DNA of 64,000 nt from Abyssogena phaseoliformis symbiont OG214 (GCF_016592595.1 NZ_AP012977.1:248001-312000); one strand, 5' to 3'. Positions 45,584 to 58,392 are shown, counted from the first letter of the stretch. Numbers and translations are program-made. Notes: generated from the letters alone by a model not told the origin.

Positions 45584-46822
45584 TTTGGTTAGTTTAACCA
45601 ACTTAATAGTTTGCTCAGAAATTTGCATAATTTCAATCAACATATTGTCAATTTTTAAACTAACATCACGTTTAGGAATGCTTTGCAATGTTTCTAAAAT
45701 TAAGCCATTTAGCGTTTTTGCCTTGGTAACGGATAAGTTTAATTGTAATAAATTGTTTAATTCTCGTATGCTGATTCTAGGATCAACCAAGTAACTGCCA
45801 TCTTTTTGCTTGGTAATCTCATCAATGCTTTCATTTTGGTTTGAGGTGAATTGTCCTACAATTTCCTCTAAGATGTCTTCTAATACAATCATGCCACGCA
45901 CTTCTCCATATTCATCCACAATCAAACCCAGGCGTCTTTTTTGTTGTTGAAAATGTGCTAATTGGTGAGCAAGGCTGGTACCTTCTGGCACAAAATAAGG
46001 CGTGCGAACTAATGCCAATGCATTGGCAATGCTAAAATCACCCTTGGCGTATAAGTTTACAACATCACGCATGTGTAATACACCAGTAATGTTATCACTT
46101 GATGTGTCATAAGTGAGTAATCTGGTGTGCTGTATGCGCTCAAATTGTTTTAAGATTTCATCAGGCTTGTTAATATCAATACTGATTAACTCGTGTCTAG
46201 GAATCATAATGTCCTCAACTTTAACCTTTTCTAAGTCAATAATATTAAGCAACATTTTTTGATAATTAGAAGCAATAATGGGCTTGGCATCACTCACCAC
46301 CATTCTTAACTCTTCTGAGCTAATAAGGTTGTTATATGGCTCGTTTTTCATATCAAATAATGCCAATATCATCTTTGATAATTGGGCAATCAGCCAAACA
46401 AAAGGTTTAAACAACTTGATTAACACTGCAATGATAATTGAGGCTGGTAGGGCAATTTTTTCAGGATTTTTTGCGGCAAATGTTTTTGGGGTTGTTTCTG
46501 CAAAAACCAAGATAACAAAAGTTAATGCTAAAGAAGCTAACACAATTGAGCCTTCTCCCCAGAGTTTAATAGCTAGTATGGTTGCAATACTAGAGGCAAA
46601 AATATTAACAAAATTGTTGCCCAATAGAATTGTACCAATCAGATGATCCAAATCATTAAGTAAATGCTCGGTACGTTTTGCATTTTTGTTATTTTTGCTT
46701 AAGACTTTCAGACGATAGCGATTAATCGCTATCATTGAAGTTTCAGCACTAGAGAAAAATGCAGAACTTATTATTAGTCCAAAAAGGATGATACTAAGCC
46801 AAAAAGTTGAGAGTGATTCCAA
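45575..46822 (-). CDS. CorC/HlyC family transporter (DUF21-CBS-CorC)
   Basis: This 415-residue CNNM/YfjD-type protein has a DUF21 membrane domain of about 190 residues (SSAFFSSAETSMIAINRYRL, LLGNNFVNIFASSIATILAI). A CBS pair follows (VEDIMIPRHELISIDINKPD, then LALVRTPYFVPEGTSLAHQL) with GLIVDEYGEVRGMIVLEDIL and a C-terminal CorC_HlyC domain. Members are linked to Mg2+/Co2+ efflux. Intact. Confidence 0.92.
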   Translation of the reverse strand: MESLSTFWLSIILFGLIISSAFFSSAETSMIAINRYRLKVLSKNNKNAKRTEHLLNDLDHLIGTILLGNNFVNIFASSIATILAIKLWGEGSIVLASLALTFVILVFAETTPKTFAAKNPEKIALPASIIIAVLIKLFKPFVWLIAQLSKMILALFDMKNEPYNNLISSEELRMVVSDAKPIIASNYQKMLLNIIDLEKVKVEDIMIPRHELISIDINKPDEILKQFERIQHTRLLTYDTSSDNITGVLHMRDVVNLYAKGDFSIANALALVRTPYFVPEGTSLAHQLAHFQQQKRRLGLIVDEYGEVRGMIVLEDILEEIVGQFTSNQNESIDEITKQKDGSYLVDPRISIRELNNLLQLNLSVTKAKTLNGLILETLQSIPKRDVSLKIDNMLIEIMQISEQTIKLVKLTKLD

Positions 46823-46857
46823 TCAGTTGTGTTAACTTGTTATATAAAGTGATGAAT

Positions 46858-49256
<2,399 letters not shown>

Positions 49257-49269
49257 GTTTGCCTTATTA

Positions 49270-49315
49270 TTAAAAAACCCTCCTCAAGTACTGTCTCTTA
49301 GGGAAGGTTTTAGTG
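49270..49315 (-). terminator. Terminator-like hairpin between dnaK and dnaJ
   Basis: On the minus strand CTAAAACCTTCCCT pairs imperfectly with AGGAGGGTTTT around a 15-nt loop, followed by TTTTTTAATA. Located 77 bp from the dnaK stop to the dnaJ start, it should reduce read-through so that dnaK is made in excess over dnaJ. Confidence 0.6.
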
Positions 49316-49332
49316 GTTAGATTTTTAACTTT

Positions 49333-51240
49333 CTATTTATCGTCTTTAACCTCTTCAAAATCAGCATCAACCACATCGTCATCAGCGCTTGACTCTTCTT
49401 GTGAAGTGTTTTCAGCGCCTGCTTTAGCTTGTGCTTTTTCAGCTAATGGTTGTGCCTTTTCACTTAAGGTTTGAACCTTAGCATCAATGGCTTCTTTGTC
49501 ATCGTCTTTAATGGCTTTTTCAAGCTCGGTAATGGCCATTTCAATCGCTGATTTTTCATCATCAGAAACTTCATCTTTTAGCTCTTCTAGCGTTTGCTTG
49601 GTTGAGTGTATTAAGGAATCCGCCATGTTTTTACTGGTGACTAATTCTTGGAATTTCTTATCCTCATCGGCATGTACTTCAGCGTCTTTAATCATTTTTT
49701 CAACTTCCTCATCACTCAAGCCAGATGAGGCTTTAATAGTGATTGATTGCTCTTTACCAGTATTTTTGTCTTTGGCAGACACATCTAAGATACCATCAGA
49801 ATCAATGTCAAATGTTACTTCGACTTGAGGCTGTCCTTTAGGTGCATTGGGGATGCCTTCAAGGTTGAATTGACCTAATGATTTGTTAGCACTAACTATA
49901 TCACGCTCACCTTGCAATACATGTACAGTTACTGCAGATTGATTGTCAGCTGCGGTTGAAAAAATTTGGCTTGCATTGGTAGGGATGGTTGTATTTTTCT
50001 CAATTAGTTTGGTCATAATACCACCCATGGTTTCAATGCCTAAAGATAGTGGTGTTACGTCTAGTAATAATACATCTTTAACATCGCCACCCAAAACACC
50101 CGCTTGAATTGCAGCACCCATCGCCACTGCCTCGTCAGGGTTAACATCTTTTTTAGGCTCTTTACCAAAGAAGTCTTGTACCATTTTTGTGACTTTAGGC
50201 ATACGTGTTTGCCCACCCACTAAGATAACTTCATCAATATCACTTGCAGATAAATCTGCATCTCTAAGTGCAGTTTTGCATGGCTCAATAGTGCGTTTGA
50301 GTAGGTCTTCAACCAATGATTCTAACTTAGCACGAGTAATTTTAATATTAAGATGTTTAGGGCCTGAAGCATCTGCAGTAATGTAAGGTAAGTTAACTTC
50401 GGTTTGCTCAGAAGAAGACAACTCAATTTTGGCTTTTTCAGCTGCTTCTTTTAAGCGCTGAAGTGCCATAGGATCATTGGTTAAATCAACACCTTGGTCT
50501 TTTTTGAATTCATCCACTAAATAGCTAATAATACGTTGATCAAAATCTTCGCCACCTAGGAAAGTATCGCCATTGGTAGAGAGTACTTCAAAGTGTTTTT
50601 CACCATCAATGTCCTCCATTTCAATAATAGATACGTCAAATGTACCACCACCTAAGTCATAGACAGCGACAACTTTATCACCTTTAACTTTATCAACACC
50701 ATAAGCCAATGCTGCTGCAGTTGGTTCGTTGATAATGCGCTTAACATTAAGGCCTGCAATTTTGCCAGCATCTTTAGTTGCTTGACGTTGTGAGTCGTTG
50801 AAATAAGCAGGCACTGTGATAACCGCTTCAGTGACTTCTTCGCCTAAATAATCTTCAGCAGTTTTTTTCATTTTACCAATGACTTTTGCTGAAATTTCAG
50901 GCGCGGCCATTTTTTTGCCTTTAACCTCAACCCAAGCATCACCATTGTCAGCTTTGACAATTTTATAAGGTACAAGACTGATGTCTTTTTGTACAGCATC
51001 TTCATCAAAACGACGACCAATTAAACGCTTAATTGCGTATAGTGTATTTTCAGGATTGGTGACTGCTTGGCGTTTTGCTGGCTGACCAACCAAAACCTCT
51101 TCAGAGTCTTTTGGATAAGCGATAATAGATGGGGTGGTGCGATCACCCTCAGAATTTTCAATGATTTTAACGCTACCGCCATCCATAATGGCTACACATG
51201 AATTGGTTGTGCCTAAGTCAATACCAATAATCTTTGACAT
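49333..51240 (-). CDS. dnaK: Chaperone DnaK (Hsp70)
   Basis: The 635-residue Hsp70 has [16 protein letters not shown], the three family signatures ([33 protein letters not shown] and the first one), and [13 protein letters not shown]. The substrate domain includes [20 protein letters not shown], and the acidic tail ends [15 protein letters not shown]. It is preceded by a sigma-32-type promoter and a Shine-Dalgarno AAGGAGTAAAAA. grpE is not adjacent. Confidence 0.98.
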   Translation of the reverse strand: MSKIIGIDLGTTNSCVAIMDGGSVKIIENSEGDRTTPSIIAYPKDSEEVLVGQPAKRQAVTNPENTLYAIKRLIGRRFDEDAVQKDISLVPYKIVKADNGDAWVEVKGKKMAAPEISAKVIGKMKKTAEDYLGEEVTEAVITVPAYFNDSQRQATKDAGKIAGLNVKRIINEPTAAALAYGVDKVKGDKVVAVYDLGGGTFDVSIIEMEDIDGEKHFEVLSTNGDTFLGGEDFDQRIISYLVDEFKKDQGVDLTNDPMALQRLKEAAEKAKIELSSSEQTEVNLPYITADASGPKHLNIKITRAKLESLVEDLLKRTIEPCKTALRDADLSASDIDEVILVGGQTRMPKVTKMVQDFFGKEPKKDVNPDEAVAMGAAIQAGVLGGDVKDVLLLDVTPLSLGIETMGGIMTKLIEKNTTIPTNASQIFSTAADNQSAVTVHVLQGERDIVSANKSLGQFNLEGIPNAPKGQPQVEVTFDIDSDGILDVSAKDKNTGKEQSITIKASSGLSDEEVEKMIKDAEVHADEDKKFQELVTSKNMADSLIHSTKQTLEELKDEVSDDEKSAIEMAITELEKAIKDDDKEAIDAKVQTLSEKAQPLAEKAQAKAGAENTSQEESSADDDVVDADFEEVKDDK

Positions 51241-51270
51241 TTTTTACTCCTTAGTGTTTAATATACGTCC

Positions 51271-51299
51271 TATATAGGGATGGGCATTTTTTTTTCAAG
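51271..51299 (-). promoter_or_regulatory. Sigma-32 (heat-shock) promoter of dnaK
   Basis: On the minus strand CTTGAAA (51299-51293) and CCCTATATA (51279-51271) are separated by 13 bp. This agrees well with the RpoH consensus CTTGAAA-N11-16-CCCCATnT. The leader to the dnaK ATG is about 25-30 nt. Confidence 0.75.
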
Positions 51300-51316
51300 G
51301 ATTAAGGCTAAAAATT

Positions 51317-51793
51317 TTATAAGCGCTGTTTGAGTAATGTCTCTACTGATGCAGGTACAAAAACACTAATATCACCCCCTAATATTAGAATTTCTCTTAC
51401 CAAAGAAGAGGAGATATTAGCGTACTGTTCGGCAGGTGTCATAAATAGAGTTTCAATGTTAGGATTAAGGTGTTTGTTCATGCCTGAGAGTTGAAATTCG
51501 TATTCAAAGTCACTAACAGCGCGTAGTCCACGTAAAATCACTTGTGCGTTTTGCTTGGCTGCAAAGTCAACCAATAGTGTGTTAAAGCTTAATACTTTAA
51601 TGTTGCCAATATCTTTAAGTGCAGTATTGATTGCGTGAACTCTATCATCAATACTTAAAAAAGCCTTTTTTTTACTATTTTGAGTAATGCCAATAATAAT
51701 TTCATCGAATAATTTACTGGCGCGTTTAATTAAGTCAATATGACCATTGGTAATTGGATCAAACGAGCCTGGGTAAATTGCGATTTTTTTCAT
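51317..51793 (-). CDS. coaD: Phosphopantetheine adenylyltransferase CoaD
   Basis: CoaD makes dephospho-CoA from 4'-phosphopantetheine and ATP. The 158-residue protein has IYPGSFDPITNGHIDLIKRA (T/HxGH motif), VILRGLRAVSDFEYEFQLSG and the C-terminal YANISSSLVREILILGGDIS. It follows rsmD by about 23 bp, a common pairing. Confidence 0.96.
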   Translation of the reverse strand: MKKIAIYPGSFDPITNGHIDLIKRASKLFDEIIIGITQNSKKKAFLSIDDRVHAINTALKDIGNIKVLSFNTLLVDFAAKQNAQVILRGLRAVSDFEYEFQLSGMNKHLNPNIETLFMTPAEQYANISSSLVREILILGGDISVFVPASVETLLKQRL

Positions 51794-51816
51794 AACAAGA
51801 TGATTTAGTTAAGGTT

Positions 51817-52446
51817 TTATAATAGAGTTATTAGGCAATAATGCACTTGCCTTGTGTGCTTTTGTTTATTAATTTTAATATTTGTTGATAACCATTCAAC
51901 CGCTTCATTTTTTAAAATTTTAAATTCAGATTCTATATAGATTTTTGTATTTGAAGTGGCAAAATTACCTTTTGAAAGTGCTTTTAAAGTTTTTGGCAGA
52001 TAATTTTTATTAAAAGGTGGATCTAAAAAAACAAAATCAAAAGTTTGTGCGCTCTTTTCAGATAAGAAATTTAGTGCATCTTGATTAAAAATACTTATTT
52101 TGTTTGTTTTTAATAAGGCTTGATTTTTTTTTAAACTTTGATAGGCGTTGAAGTCTTGTTCAATACTAACGACTTGTTTAGCGCCACGGGACAGTGCTTC
52201 AAAACTTAAGCTTCCACTGCCAGTAAACAAATCTAGATAAGTTTTGTTGTGTGATTCAAATTGAATCCAATTAAATAAGGTTTCTCGAATTTTTCCTGAT
52301 GTGGGTCTTAAACTAGGTACATCAGGAAAGTTAAATTTCCTACCCCGATATTCACCTGATACAACTTGGAAAGAATTATTGATGATAGGCGTTAAAAGAG
52401 TCTTGAAGCTCTTTTTGGGCTTCAATAGAGTCGCCCCAGCCATCAA
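51817..52446 (-). CDS. rsmD: 16S rRNA (guanine-966 N2)-methyltransferase RsmD, start uncertain
   Basis: The RsmD core begins [20 protein letters not shown] and has [34 protein letters not shown] (SAM site) and [15 protein letters not shown] (DPPF). The first in-frame ATGs (52446, 52443) lie inside the ppa coding region and would add about 20 unusual residues. A TTG at codon 8 is another option. No ATG/GTG/TTG is present at the conserved start itself (codons ATC ATC AAT AAT), so initiation is unusual, or an ATG was mutated. Confidence 0.88.
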   Translation of the reverse strand: MMAGATLLKPKKSFKTLLTPIINNSFQVVSGEYRGRKFNFPDVPSLRPTSGKIRETLFNWIQFESHNKTYLDLFTGSGSLSFEALSRGAKQVVSIEQDFNAYQSLKKNQALLKTNKISIFNQDALNFLSEKSAQTFDFVFLDPPFNKNYLPKTLKALSKGNFATSNTKIYIESEFKILKNEAVEWLSTNIKINKQKHTRQVHYCLITLL

Positions 52447-52906
52447 TTTTCACCCACTTGCCTTCTTCAAGGTCCTTATAGTAAGTAAAAAAGTGCTCGA
52501 TTTGATTTTTAAGAGTAACACCAACATCATCAATACATTTGATATCATGATAAGATTTACATAATTTATCAATAGGTACGGCTAAAATTTTTGAATCTTT
52601 TCCAGCTTCATCAGTCATGCGTAAAACACCAATTGGGCGTACTGTAATAACGCTATCATGGATTAGTGGGTAAGGCGTAATCACCAAGACATCGGCTGGG
52701 TCGCCGTCATCTGCTAATGTTTCTGGTACAAAACCGTAATTGCAAGGATAAAACATAGGTGTTGAGATAAAGCGATCTACAAACATGGCACCTGTTTCCT
52801 TGTCAATTTCATACTTAATGGGTGATGAATTTGCTGGAATTTCAATAATAACGTTGATTTCAACAGGTATATTGCCTGCTGAGACCGGTTTTAAACTATT
52901 TTGCAT
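52376..52906 (-). CDS. ppa: Inorganic pyrophosphatase
   Basis: This 176-residue family I enzyme hydrolyses PPi to two phosphates. Features are [39 protein letters not shown] with the [10 protein letters not shown] signature for Mg2+, [19 protein letters not shown] and [20 protein letters not shown]. Its start overlaps the 3' end of the rnd remnant, and its 3' end overlaps the possible N-terminal extension of rsmD. Confidence 0.96.
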   Translation of the reverse strand: MQNSLKPVSAGNIPVEINVIIEIPANSSPIKYEIDKETGAMFVDRFISTPMFYPCNYGFVPETLADDGDPADVLVITPYPLIHDSVITVRPIGVLRMTDEAGKDSKILAVPIDKLCKSYHDIKCIDDVGVTLKNQIEHFFTYYKDLEEGKWVKIDGWGDSIEAQKELQDSFNAYHQ

Positions 52907-54030
52907 TTTTCTAATTCCTCTTTTAAAAGATTAAAGCACCAACCTGTTAAGAAAATAACTGAGCGGTCACCACGAATAAAATTCAATAATGATTTACCGT
53001 TGGTAACGATTTTATCGTCTAGATTATACTGATTTGCTATATTTTGTATCAGTTTTTGTAATTCATTTTTCTTTGCTTTTTCAATTTTTGTTGGTAGTGT
53101 GTGCTTATTAACAATAATTTCAGCCTTATTCAGCTATTCATTGCTAACTAAAAATTCATTAAATGTAGTTTTTATACCAAAAGGTAAGGGCTTTTTTTGA
53201 GTGCATAGTTGATTAATTTATCATCACTCATTATCCATTTTCTAGGTTTGTTTTTATGAATCGCTTGATGTTCTCTAAACATGGCTAATTGCACGGCAAG
53301 ATGATGTGTTTTTTTGGCTAAACGTGAAAAGCCTTTGACGTTTTTCCATGCGTTTTTGATGTTAGGGTTATAAAGTTCGGTGTTTAATAATAATTGGCCC
53401 TCTTGTTCAATCCAGTGTGATTTATGCTCAGTTTTTAACTGGCTTTTAAGTTGGTAGAAATTTTTAAGTAAATATCGTACATCATCTAACGCATACTCAA
53501 GTGCCTCATCTGGCAACGGACGTGTGGTCCAGTCTAGGCGGGCATAAGCTTTTTCTAAATAGACATTTTTCAGGATTTGAGTCAGTGCTTGATAAGAAAT
53601 TTGCATAGGATGGCTAAGTAAATTAGCTGCAATTTGAGTGTCAAACAAACGTTTAGGGAATTGTTTGGACAAATAGTACATGGCCTCAATGTCTTGGCGT
53701 GCTGAGTGCACAATCCATAAGCAATCTTTTTGGTAAAGTTTTTCAAACAGTGGGTTTAAATCTTCAATTGCTAAAATGTTGATACAATCAGTTGCGCTTT
53801 TAGTGGCTATTTGCACCAAGCACAGCACTGGATAGTAAGTACTAACACGCTTAAATTCAGTATCAATAGCCAGCTCGGTTTCGTATTTTATTAAATCTAG
53901 AAACTGACTTAGTTGTGTTTGTGTTTGTGTTTGTGTTTGTGTTTGTGTTTGTGTTTGTGTTTGTGTTTGTGTTTGTGTTTGTGTTTGTGTTTGTGTTTGT
54001 GTTTGTGTTTGTGTTTGTGTTATTTGTCAT
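52891..54030 (-). pseudogene. rnd: Ribonuclease D, frame breaks at both ends
   Basis: RNase D trims tRNA 3' ends. The exonuclease core is open: LAIDTEFKRVSTYYPVLCLV (DEDD motif I, D-x-E), WIVHSARQDIEAMYYLSKQF, FDTQIAANLL, YARLDWTTRPLPDEALEYAL and DDVRYLL. Upstream, this frame enters the hexanucleotide repeat (reading Gln-Thr) and then meets TGA without a start codon. The ATG at 54030 is in another frame. Downstream the frame stops at 53172 (KKSPYLLV), while a shifted frame carries the HRDC tail (LPFGIKTTFNEFLVSNE, stop, [40 protein letters not shown]) to 52891. It is probably inactive. Confidence 0.82.
53913..54020. repeat. Perfect hexanucleotide repeat (TTGTGT)18
   Basis: There are eighteen exact head-to-tail copies, with no substitutions. 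The repeat lies at the 5' end of rnd. In the rnd frame it reads alternating Gln and Thr; from ATG 54030 it reads Thr-Asn. Being a multiple of three, a change in copy number would not shift the frame. The lack of sequence drift means that it is young or kept uniform by slippage. Confidence 0.97.
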
Positions 54031-54500
54031 ATTTTATACCGACAAAGCCGCTCATTTGCCAAATTATAAATTGGTTTTATGTGATTAGTCTTAGGCTATA
54101 AATTTTTTAACTACATTCAAAACGCTATAAAGCATAAGGATTTTTCTTGTATTACAAAGACTTTGGAATTGAGCATGGGGTCAATTGCGTGAACACTTAT
54201 CTCAAATGTTATTTAGAGGATGTTTGGCTTTGCTTTAAAAGCCTCTCTTGCTTAATCCTTAAATTAAACAACGCTGGGCAACTATCTTATGTCCATTAAG
54301 ATTGGTGAATAATGAAATATTCTTTTATTAAATAACCTACTCTAATTAAATTCATACAAAAAAATCACTCTGCTTCGCAGACATTATCAACCTAGTTTAT
54401 ATCTTTACTTTTTCATCATTGTATAAGACCAAGCAAGTAGCTCACAGCACATGAATAAACTCACTTAGTTTCTGCTATTTAAGCGTCATTAGTTATACCT
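54031..54500. other. Non-coding stretch, nothing recognised
   Basis: This 470-bp region between the rnd and FISUMP remnants contains no reading frame that resembles a protein and no RNA I recognise. Codon-like structure is absent on both strands. Only a small hairpin (54369-54381) stands out. It is probably former coding or intergenic DNA beyond recognition. Confidence 0.5.
54360..54381 (-). terminator. Weak terminator-like hairpin
   Basis: On the minus strand TCTGC-GAA-GCAGA is followed by GTGATTTTTTT. It lies 120 bp downstream of the FISUMP pseudogene and could have ended its transcript. Confidence 0.35.
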
Positions 54501-55933
54501 TTAATCCTTTAGGCACCGAACACTAAAGCCGAAACCCTTACTATCCAAATTACGAAGCACTTGGGCAAAGCTACTAAACAGATAACGGTACTAAGCATTA
54601 GCCCCAACCTCAGTAGAGCTCCACAAGTACGCACCCGAGTCTCGATTGAAAGAGCCGCCACCAGTTTGTCTCGGTCGTCCGCTAAGCGCACCTCAAATCC
54701 ACTACCACCTCCTGACTGAAGTTTCGTGCCTGGGTTGGTTACCCACTGCACCTTCTAAAGTCGTCCAATCGCCATCCGAAGGAATATGCCAACCAGTGAC
54801 ACAAATGCCTTGCACTCCTTCCCGGTGTAGTTGAACCATTCATAGCACCTGCCCAATCGTACAATTTGCCATAGCTATTGGCATCGTTATTAACATCATC
54901 GTCATAACTCCAAGCGTTGCCAGTAGTGACTGCGTGTCTCATGTTTTCAACAGTCCAGGTTTGGCTGCCAATGGTGACAATACTGTAGGTAATACCACCT
55001 TGCGACCATGCCTTCAACAACATTGCCACTACTATCTACCTTTTCAGTACGAATTTTGTTGCTATGTTCTACCCAAGTAAATTCGCCTAAGTTCATCTTA
55101 CTACTGGCTTTAAAAGGTGTGTCAGCAATGGTAAAATTGGAGAGTTGCTGTTTGTCATCAAATGACAACTTAAAACTTAATTTGCCATAGCTTTTACTGC
55201 TTGTGGTGGTGGTGTCTTCTTGTCCAAATTCAAAACTGATTAAAGGCGTGAGTTCAACCTCTATACCGAGAATGTTGCCTTTGATGTTGTTACCGATTTT
55301 AGCATCCCAAAAATAGTGCGTTCCTTGGTTGTCACCAGAGAGGTGATTTGATCTTGGAAGAAAGTGAGTTCTTTGCTGTTGTCGTTTAACTCAGATGGTG
55401 GTTGAATCGTTTTGATGCTGTAATCTAACTCTTTTGAGTTAACTCCATGAATACTGATTTCAGTACGGCCAGAGCCAAACTGATTAAAAAACTGGTTGGC
55501 TTTGTCATTAATTAAACCTTCGGTTTTACTAATGGCTTTATTTTTTTAATTGATTGCTTAATCCTGTGGTAATTTTGTCGCCTAATTGGTTAACATTGTC
55601 TGAGTCTGTAGAACCTATGGCGTTACACGGACAGCGCCTGTCACTTCTTTGAGCAAGGTGGTGGCTTGGTTGTCTTTTTTAACAATGGCTGGATTGTTAA
55701 GATTGTGGGTGTATTCGGTGTTTAAGTCTAAGTAAGCAGATTTATCAAAGGTATTAACGGCTTACGCTTCAACAGCAAGTAAGAAGGTGAATATAGTCAG
55801 TGTAAGTGCACTGGGTTTGAAGGTTTTAGAACTTAGAGAGAACTCGGGGGAGGGGTACTTAAAAGCGGTTTAGAAACTAAAGAACTGGGGGTGGAGTATT
55901 TTTGAATGTGCTTGTTGCTAGATTTTGTGACAT
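54501..55933 (-). pseudogene. FISUMP-domain (Fib_succ_major) surface protein, decayed
   Basis: The N-terminal part (from about 55933, in shifting frames) has a Pro/Ser/Thr-rich start and a signal-like SALTLTIFTFLLAVEA. After a stop come VNTFDKSAYLDLNTEYTHNL and NNPAIVKKDNQATTLL. The middle gives KMNLGEFTWVEHSNKIRTEK. The C-terminal domain has YSIVTIGSQTWTVENMRHAV, GNAWSYDDDVNNDANS and YGKLYDWAGAMNGSTTPG, and ends KGFGFSVRCLKD at 54501. This is the fibrobacter major paralogous domain (FISUMP) of secreted or surface proteins. At least six frame breaks or stops are present. About 300 bp further right (to ntrY at 56230) holds no recognisable gene. Confidence 0.78.
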
Positions 55934-56229
55934 TGGGTACTTCTTTGTTTGAAAGTATTTTTTTAAAACTAGTGGTGGGCTATACTAATTTATGTCGGGT
56001 TCAGCAAGGAGTGTCCTTAATAAAAATATAACATCCTTTCTACAACATAAAAGTGTATTGAATAAGCTTAAGATTTGAAAAAATGGTGTTTTATTTGCTA
56101 AAGTATTTTTTCTCTACCTTAAACGATAGACCGAATTATTCAAGCTGTATTTAATGAATAACTTGTGCAGATATTTATTTTTTTATGCGATAATTGCTTA
56201 AAAAATTATGACCATCTGCATTATTTTCC

Positions 56230-58392
56230 ATGATTTTTAGTCAATATTTAAGTTTAAAAAAGACACCACCTGCATGGGTCTGGGTGTTTGTTTTTTTACT
56301 GTCTATTTCTGGCACATTTTATTTAGGGCTCAACCCTGATTTTATTGCACACTGGTGGGGATATTTAGTTGGGTTTAATATCATCATGAGTCTGGTTGCT
56401 ATTTATTATATTTATGCGGATGTATTACGCCTTAAGCGTGATGTTAAAGGCGATATTGTCGGCTCTAAATTTACTTGGTCGTTTGTTAAAATTGTGCCGG
56501 TTTTGGTGATTGTACCTGTATTGTCCTTTTATATATTCTCATTCCAGACGATTCAAAACAACGTTAAAGATTCAGAAAAAGCGTTTAATGTTTTTAGTCA
56601 AAACTTTATTCAGCAAGTCAATAGTTTGTATAGTGGCGTGCAAAAAATCAGAGATGAGCGCTATACTGAACAAACAAAAAGATTATTAACTTTAATTACT
56701 TCCTTTGGTAGCTTTCAAAAAGACACTACAAATTATGCACAAAGTATGCAGATATTTCTTGATGGCTTAATTGATAAAGGCTGGGCTTGTCAAATTACAT
56801 TGTTAAATGCTCAAGAAGAGGTGGTTGCTAAAACAGCAGATGTGACTAATTGTATGGCGATTGAAGAGCGGCCATTGCCAGGTACACAGCCACGTATGAT
56901 TAACGAAGATGAGACTGCAAACGTTATTCAAGTGAAAATGTCAACACGTTATTTTGCAAACATATCAAATCAAGATTTGTTTGTGGTTGATGTAGTGTAT
57001 GCAACTGATCCAGGACTTTTAGGGTTTTTGTCACAAGTTAGAGGATTTGCAAGTGCAGCGCAAAACATTAAATTTGAGATTAACACTTCAATCACTCAAA
57101 AACGTTTTATGATTGATTTTTCATCCACTGTGTTATTGGCAATACTTAGTGCACTTATGGTGGTTTTTCGTATGATTGAGCGGCTAATGAAGCCGCTGAA
57201 TAACTTATCCATCGCCACGCAAGAAATTGCCAAAGGTAATTATGATGTGCGCATTGCCAAACAAAAAGAAAGTGAAGATGTGCGTAGTTTGATTGAGCAA
57301 TTTAATGCCATGTCTAGACAAATCAAGGCATCTCGTGAGGGTTTAGATACGCACAATTTGTTTTTGGAAACGATTCTTAAATATTCTTATGGCGTGATTG
57401 CGCTTGATCAAAATAGGAAGATACGTCTCATCAATCCAGTGATTGGTACAATGTTGGGCATTAAAGATGAAAAATTATTCATTGGTAAAAAATGCAACAC
57501 TATTGTTGATCACTACTCAAATTTAGAACCCCTGTTTTTAATGACACAAGATAAATTTAAACGAGATGAAAGTGAATGGAGTGAAGAGATTGAAATTACT
57601 TTGGCTAGTCAACATTTGTTATTATCGTGTCAAGGCGCAGCACTTAAAAATGACAATGAAACCTTGGGTTTTGTCATTGTGATTAAGGACATCTCGAAAT
57701 TAAACAGAGCTCAGAAAAAAGCTGCTTGGGGGGAGGTAGCAAAGCGCATGGCACACGAAATTAAAAATCCACTAACGCCTATTTTATTATCTGCTCAGCG
57801 TCTTAGAAATCGATTTATAGGTTCTTTAGAGGGCAAAGATTTAGATGTTATTGATAAAACTACAAATACCATCATCCACCAAGTTCAATCCATGGACACT
57901 ATGGTGAGTGCATTTACTGATTATGCTAACACACCTCAAATTGAAAGAAAACCTTGTGATTTGAATGCGTTAATTAAACAATCTATCGCACTTTATGACG
58001 ACATAAGCAATATGAGTATTGGTTTTGATTTGTCTGCTGGCGTTCCACTACTGCTTTTAGATAGCTATAGTATTTCTAGAGTGTTGATTAATTTAGTGAA
58101 AAATGCCAGTGAAGCAATGATTGACAGGCGTGATTTAAACGTTAAAATCACAACAGAATATTTACCAAAACAAGCTATTGTGCGTTTAAGTATCATAGAT
58201 GATGGCGATGGTTTTGATAAGTATGTACTTGATAGAGTGTTTGAGCCTTATGTAACGACTAAAATTAAGGGCAGTGGTTTAGGCATGGCAATTGTGCAAA
58301 ATATTATTAAGCAGCATGAGGGTGAAATATTTGCCGGCAATGTTAAGCCACATGGCGCTATGATCACCATTGAGTTTAATTGTAATAAATAA
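56230..58392 (+). CDS. ntrY: NtrY-like sensor histidine kinase
   Basis: This 720-residue membrane kinase has about three N-terminal membrane helices (WVWVFVFLLSISGTFYLGL, VPVLVIVPVLSFYIFSF) and a periplasmic sensor region. A further helix (TVLLAILSALMVVFRMIERL) leads to HAMP (IAKGNYDVRIAKQ), PAS (ILKYSYGVIALDQNRKIRLI) and HisKA, with the phosphorylated His in KRMAHEIKNPLTPILLSAQ. HATPase_c contains INLVKNASEAM and GSGLGMAIVQNI. It matches NtrY, which responds to nitrogen or redox state in proteobacteria. Its partner regulator follows after 12 bp. Confidence 0.9.
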   Translation: MIFSQYLSLKKTPPAWVWVFVFLLSISGTFYLGLNPDFIAHWWGYLVGFNIIMSLVAIYYIYADVLRLKRDVKGDIVGSKFTWSFVKIVPVLVIVPVLSFYIFSFQTIQNNVKDSEKAFNVFSQNFIQQVNSLYSGVQKIRDERYTEQTKRLLTLITSFGSFQKDTTNYAQSMQIFLDGLIDKGWACQITLLNAQEEVVAKTADVTNCMAIEERPLPGTQPRMINEDETANVIQVKMSTRYFANISNQDLFVVDVVYATDPGLLGFLSQVRGFASAAQNIKFEINTSITQKRFMIDFSSTVLLAILSALMVVFRMIERLMKPLNNLSIATQEIAKGNYDVRIAKQKESEDVRSLIEQFNAMSRQIKASREGLDTHNLFLETILKYSYGVIALDQNRKIRLINPVIGTMLGIKDEKLFIGKKCNTIVDHYSNLEPLFLMTQDKFKRDESEWSEEIEITLASQHLLLSCQGAALKNDNETLGFVIVIKDISKLNRAQKKAAWGEVAKRMAHEIKNPLTPILLSAQRLRNRFIGSLEGKDLDVIDKTTNTIIHQVQSMDTMVSAFTDYANTPQIERKPCDLNALIKQSIALYDDISNMSIGFDLSAGVPLLLLDSYSISRVLINLVKNASEAMIDRRDLNVKITTEYLPKQAIVRLSIIDDGDGFDKYVLDRVFEPYVTTKIKGSGLGMAIVQNIIKQHEGEIFAGNVKPHGAMITIEFNCNK

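Noticed and set aside
49487-50386. Long open frames on the plus strand opposite dnaK
   Set aside because: They are antisense shadows of dnaK codon usage, have no family resemblance and lack ribosome sites.
53913-54101. Plus-strand frame of alternating Cys-Leu
   Set aside because: It is only the translation of the (TTGTGT)18 repeat, with no upstream gene signals; the minus strand carries rnd.
54646-55190. Plus-strand frames opposite the FISUMP remnant
   Set aside because: The minus strand gives recognisable FISUMP text; the plus frames are its complement.
56163-56194. Promoter TTGTGC...GATAAT before ntrY
   Set aside because: The spacing is 20 bp and both boxes are weak, so it is not reported as a feature.
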